A stretch of DNA of 8,425 nucleotides from Treponema sp. UBA1240 (GTDB taxonomy: Bacteria; Spirochaetota; Spirochaetia; Treponematales; Treponemataceae): NCBI GenBank assembly GCA_002308875.1, contig DBWK01000001.1:8270-16694 (forward strand), in the 5' to 3' direction. The notes beneath the pieces were generated by a model. It was not told where the DNA came from and did no database searches. It worked only from the letters and a program-made list of their open reading frames with translations. Below, one piece after another: positions 5,436 to 8,425 of the stretch (positions are counted from its first letter, which is position 1; each line of letters opens with the position of its first letter). Both the position numbers and the translations under genes were made by a program.

Positions 5436-6707
5436 ATGTTAGACTACAGATTTATTAAAGAAAACCTTGATGCTGTAAAGGCAAACATTGTTGCACGCAA
5501 TATGAAAGCCGACGCAGATCTTGTTGTTGAATTATTTGACAAACGTACATCTTTGGTTACATCTTTGCAGTCACTGCAGACAAAGCGCAACGAAAACGCC
5601 GCCGCAATGAAAGGCAAACTTGATAATGATACACGACAAAAGCTTATTGCAGAAGGAAAATCCATAAAAGAGCAGATAGCAAAAGCTGAAGCGGATTTGG
5701 CTGAAGCAGAAAAAGAGCTTGAAACCGCCGCCCGCCAGATTCCTAATATGGCACATCCTGACGCACCTGTTGGTGCTGTTGATACAGAAAACCTCGAAGT
5801 AAAAAGAGTCGGCACTCCGCGTAAATTCACATTTGAGCCAAAAGACCATGTTCAGCTTGGACAGGCTCTGGACTTAATCGATTTTGACGCGGCAACAAAA
5901 GTTTCCGGTCCAAAGTTTTACTATCTCAAAAACGAAGCAGTTTTTCTTGAACAGGCTCTCGTTATGTATGCGCTCAACATACTGCGCAAACACGGTTTTA
6001 CTCCTTTCATTACTCCTGACGTAGCCCGTGAGGAAATTCTTGCGGGAATCGGCTTTAATCCGCGCGGAAACGAATCAAACGTTTACGCGCTTGAAGGCGA
6101 CGGAACCTGCCTTGTTGCAACCGCCGAAATTACACTTGGCGGCTATCACTCAAATGAAATCCTTTCAAAAGACAAACTCCCGTTAAAATATTGCGGACTT
6201 TCACACTGCTTCAGAAAAGAAGCCGGTGCCGCAGGTCAGTTTTCTAAAGGATTGTACCGCGTTCACCAGTTTACAAAGCTGGAAATGTTTGTTTACTGTC
6301 TGCCGGAAGATTCTGACAAAATTCACGAACAGCTGCGCCTTATTGAAGAAGAAATCTTCTCAGGTCTTGGAATTCCTTTCCGTGTTGTAGACACATGTAC
6401 CGGCGATTTGGGCGCACCAGCCTACCGCAAATGGGATTTGGAAGCATGGATGCCCGGACGCAACGGCGGCGAATGGGGCGAAGTTACTTCTACCTCAAAC
6501 TGTACTGATTTTCAGGCACGCAGGTTGAATGTACGCTACAAGGACGATGACGGAAAGAACAAGTATGTGCACATGCTCAACGGAACTGCAGTTGCTGTTT
6601 CACGCGCCATGGTCGCTGTAATGGAGAACTATCAGAATGAAGACGGTTCAATTACTATTCCGCCGGCACTTGTTCCATACTGCGGTTTTGACGTTATAAA
6701 ACGTTGA
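5436..6707 (+). CDS. serS: Serine--tRNA ligase
   Basis: 423 residues, the full length of bacterial SerRS. Residues about 30-100 form the antiparallel coiled-coil arm that grips the long variable arm of tRNA-Ser, rich in Ala, Lys and Glu. The class II catalytic core follows: the motif 1 region (TPFITPDV, 189-196), TAEI serine-binding loop (229-232), motif 2 FRKEAGAAG (259-267) running into LYRVHQFTKLEMF (273-285), DLGAPAYRKWDLEAWMPG (324-341), STSNCTDFQARR (352-363), and motif 3 LNGTAVAVSRAMVAVMENYQ (381-400) with the invariant Arg390. It charges tRNA-Ser (and tRNA-Sec where present) in the cytoplasm. The motif 2 loop and its surroundings (SHCFRKEAGAAG..SKGLYRVHQFTKLEMF, GDLGAPAYRK) look more like organellar-type SerRS than E. 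coli SerRS. The ATG follows a consensus -10 box with no Shine-Dalgarno. A permease gene follows after 26 nt. Confidence 0.97.
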   Translation: MLDYRFIKENLDAVKANIVARNMKADADLVVELFDKRTSLVTSLQSLQTKRNENAAAMKGKLDNDTRQKLIAEGKSIKEQIAKAEADLAEAEKELETAARQIPNMAHPDAPVGAVDTENLEVKRVGTPRKFTFEPKDHVQLGQALDLIDFDAATKVSGPKFYYLKNEAVFLEQALVMYALNILRKHGFTPFITPDVAREEILAGIGFNPRGNESNVYALEGDGTCLVATAEITLGGYHSNEILSKDKLPLKYCGLSHCFRKEAGAAGQFSKGLYRVHQFTKLEMFVYCLPEDSDKIHEQLRLIEEEIFSGLGIPFRVVDTCTGDLGAPAYRKWDLEAWMPGRNGGEWGEVTSTSNCTDFQARRLNVRYKDDDGKNKYVHMLNGTAVAVSRAMVAVMENYQNEDGSITIPPALVPYCGFDVIKR

Positions 6708-6722
6708 GTAATTAGTACAGAC

Positions 6723-6729
6723 AAAGGGA
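6723..6729 (+). promoter_or_regulatory. Shine-Dalgarno sequence of the permease gene
   Basis: AAAGGGA ends 4 nt before the ATG at 6734. It fixes the start and shows that this organism uses Shine-Dalgarno initiation for internal operon genes, in contrast to rex and serS. Confidence 0.6.
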
Positions 6730-6733
6730 TTGA

Positions 6734-7855
6734 ATGAAACCACCTAAAAGATTTGCATCCGCAAGTTTTTTTCTCATACTGTTTATTGCAATAATAATTG
6801 CACTTGCCGTATTAAAGGTTGCTTCATCAGTCCTTATCCCAATAGTAGTGGCAGTTTTACTTTCTTTTGTATTTGAACCTATCATCACTTACCTTAACGA
6901 GAAAATAAAACTGCCCAAAATCCTTTCAATCATATTGGTAATGTTCATACTTATTGCGGTCATATTTTTTGCCGGAACACTGCTTGTTACCAGTATGCGG
7001 ACAATTCTTTCCCAATACCCCAAGTATGAACAGAGATTTATGGTTATTTACGAATACATAGCAGATTTGTTCAATCTGCCGTTTGACGCCGAAAGAAGCC
7101 TGTTCAAGAACCTTTGGGAAACTGCAGGCATCCGCTCATTCGTACAGAATTACGCTTTTTCGTTTTCAAATTCGCTGATTGATTTTCTGAAAGATACAGC
7201 AATGGTATTCCTGTTCATATTCTTTTTTCTTTCGGAAATGCGGTTTTTCAGAGACAAGGTTGAAATAGCGTTTGCGGATATATTCCCTACCAAAATACGC
7301 AAGGTTTTTACGGATATTGTTAATCAGATTACAAGATATATTTCAGTAAAATTCTTTGTTTCACTTCTTACCGGTATTCTTGTATTCGGCGGCACACTTC
7401 TTTTCAGACTGGACTTTCCGATTGTATGGGGATTTTTGGCCTTTATAATGAATTTTATCCCGAACTTTGGTTCCATTATTTCCGCCCTGCTTACATCCAT
7501 TTTTGCACTTATCCAGTTCTGGCCAAATACAACGCCTTTCTTTCTCACGCTCACACTGCTTGTTCTAGTAAATATGGTTCTCGGAAACTTTGTAGAACCC
7601 AAGATTCAGGGACGCAATCTGGGTCTTTCGCCTTTTGTAATTATTACATCACTCTCAATATGGGGCTGGATCTGGGGTTTTGCCGGCCTTGTTCTCGGTG
7701 TTCCCCTTATGGTGGTTCTTAAAATTATCTGTGAGAACGTTGAGATTCTTTATCCGGTTTCTGTAATGCTGGGTTCAAAACCTAAAGAAAAACCCTTTGA
7801 AAAACAGGATAACACTCCAGAACAAACACAGGATCAATCACCCGTTATTTCGTAG
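6734..7855 (+). CDS. AI-2E/PerM-family membrane transporter
   Basis: 373 residues, usual for the family. Hydrophobic segments lie at roughly 11-28, 32-53, 62-86, 153-170, 205-225, 229-262, 266-287 and 299-332, consistent with about eight membrane spans. The diagnostic C-terminal half has FIPNFGSIISA (241-251), NFVEPKIQGRNLGLSPFVII (285-304), then WGWIWGFAGLVLGVPL (310-325). The soluble stretch between about 90 and 150 is where the family's large loop sits. A hydrophilic tail rich in Pro, Gln and Lys (about 348-373) faces the cytoplasm if the topology is standard. The family is linked to autoinducer-2 export (TqsA), Na+/H+ antiport and unknown substrates, so the cargo cannot be assigned. It follows serS after 26 nt with a good Shine-Dalgarno, so it is probably cotranscribed with serS; the pairing does not suggest a shared function. 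Confidence 0.9.
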   Translation: MKPPKRFASASFFLILFIAIIIALAVLKVASSVLIPIVVAVLLSFVFEPIITYLNEKIKLPKILSIILVMFILIAVIFFAGTLLVTSMRTILSQYPKYEQRFMVIYEYIADLFNLPFDAERSLFKNLWETAGIRSFVQNYAFSFSNSLIDFLKDTAMVFLFIFFFLSEMRFFRDKVEIAFADIFPTKIRKVFTDIVNQITRYISVKFFVSLLTGILVFGGTLLFRLDFPIVWGFLAFIMNFIPNFGSIISALLTSIFALIQFWPNTTPFFLTLTLLVLVNMVLGNFVEPKIQGRNLGLSPFVIITSLSIWGWIWGFAGLVLGVPLMVVLKIICENVEILYPVSVMLGSKPKEKPFEKQDNTPEQTQDQSPVIS

Positions 7856-7862
7856 AAATAAT

Positions 7863-7885
7863 GGCGGATTTCCGCTTTTTATTTT
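7863..7885 (+). terminator. Short intrinsic terminator after the serS-permease unit
   Basis: GCGG (7864-7867) pairs with CCGC (7872-7875) around an ATTT loop, followed by TTTTTATTTT (7876-7885). The stem is short but pure G/C and lies 8 nt after the permease stop between convergent genes. On the minus strand the hairpin lies just past the kinase stop, followed by a poorer T-run (ATTATTTC), so it may act weakly in both directions. Confidence 0.6.
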
Positions 7886-8425
7886 GTTATCAATTTCTTT
7901 TCAAGAAGTTTATCTACAATAAGATCCACAATCTGCTCAGGATTGTATTTATCTGTGTCTATAATTAAATCGCAGAACTGATAATCGTTGTTATCTATTG
8001 AATAAAGTTTACCGTATCTTGCAGTATCCTGACTGTCGCGCATTTTTGTAAAATCAATTATTTCCTGAAGGTCGCCGCCTTCTCTGTTCAAAATCCGCTT
8101 AGCACGCACTGTTTCGTCCGCGAAAAGATAAACGCGGAAATCCGCATTTTTAAGCATCCATATTGCAAGTCGTGAACCGAGTACACAGGAATCTTCCATA
8201 GCGAGTTCAACCTGACGTGTATCTACATACTTATCATAAGAATCATCAGTCTTTGCCTTTTCAAGAATTTGTGCAAGTGTTAGTCCCTTTTCTTGAGCAA
8301 GCTGGCGGAAGGTATAGTTAATCAACCGAACACCCAATGTTTCTGCAAGCATTGTACTTACGGTAGTGTTGCCGCAGCCGCTTTTGCCTGAAATTGCGAT
8401 TCTAAGCTTTTTTCCGTCCGGTATT
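7879..8425 (-). CDS. Cytidylate kinase-like P-loop kinase, N-terminus cut by the window edge
   Basis: 181 codons are visible and the frame stays open through the right edge. The edge-proximal part reads IPDGKKLRIAISGKSGCGNT, with Walker A GKSGCGNT (visible residues 13-20, about 8349-8388). It continues TVSTMLAETLG and RLINYTFRQLAQEKG, a pattern of the cytidylate-kinase-like family (Cytidylate_kin2). An Arg-rich lid follows (ETVRAKRILNREGG), then RDSQDTARYGKLYSID and CDLIIDTD, matching the R-D-x2-D-x2-R-Y and DLxIDT motifs of CMP-kinase-like proteins. The ATG at 8352 is internal: starting there would remove the P-loop, and no ATG, GTG or TTG occurs in frame between it and the edge. The family phosphorylates nucleotides (CMP/dCMP in characterised members); whether this one does, or is a paralogue with another substrate, is unknown. 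It converges with the permease gene. Confidence 0.88.
   Translation of the reverse strand, partial: IPDGKKLRIAISGKSGCGNTTVSTMLAETLGVRLINYTFRQLAQEKGLTLAQILEKAKTDDSYDKYVDTRQVELAMEDSCVLGSRLAIWMLKNADFRVYLFADETVRAKRILNREGGDLQEIIDFTKMRDSQDTARYGKLYSIDNNDYQFCDLIIDTDKYNPEQIVDLIVDKLLEKKLITK

Noticed and set aside
5444..5830. 128-codon minus-strand frame opposite the SerRS coiled-coil arm
   Set aside because: A Ser/Ala/Phe-rich translation is the expected antisense image of Ala/Glu/Lys-rich coiled-coil codons; serS is certain.
1..8425. Mobile elements, CRISPR arrays, tRNA genes, phage or defence genes
   Set aside because: No inverted terminal repeats, spaced repeats, tRNA-like cloverleaf, transposase or defence-domain motifs were found on either strand; nearly all of the sequence is accounted for by housekeeping or envelope genes.

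Overview
The window looks like chromosomal DNA of a host-associated spirochaete, most likely a Treponema or close relative. This is inferred from moderate-to-low GC, from an outer-membrane barrel protein paired with a diglyceride glycosyltransferase, and from recognisable protein families; no marker gene here settles the taxonomy. Seven complete genes lie head to tail on the plus strand, and one partial gene enters from the right edge on the minus strand. Coding density is high and no gap between genes exceeds about 95 bases.

The layout has three plus-strand transcription units. Unit 1 (promoter at about 27-55) holds a signal-peptide outer-membrane barrel with Wzi-like features, an MGDG-synthase/MurG-type glycosyltransferase overlapping it by 11 nt, and a DTW-domain protein (tRNA acp3U-transferase family) overlapping that by 1 nt. 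Unit 2 (promoter 3707-3735) holds the redox repressor gene rex and, 1 nt after it, a free-standing RlmK-type rRNA methyltransferase. Unit 3 (-10 box at 5424-5429) holds serS and an AI-2E/PerM-family permease, closed by a short GC hairpin at 7863-7885. Converging on this hairpin is the minus-strand end of a cytidylate-kinase-like P-loop kinase whose N-terminus lies beyond position 8425.

The most informative signals are regulatory. A near-consensus Rex operator (TGTGAA-N4-TTTACA, 3697-3712) covers the -35 box of the rex promoter and forms the last two sense codons and stop codon of the upstream DTW gene, which implies redox-dependent autoregulation of rex and the rRNA methyltransferase. Both rex and serS have a perfect TATAAT box ending exactly 6 nt before the ATG and no Shine-Dalgarno sequence, so their mRNAs should begin at or next to the start codon (leaderless). 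Internal genes such as the DTW gene and the permease do have purine-rich ribosome binding sites.

No mobile elements, CRISPR arrays, tRNA or rRNA genes were seen. Most of the window is core housekeeping sequence. No wholly new biological system is evident; the interest lies in the promoter/operator architecture and a few protein oddities.
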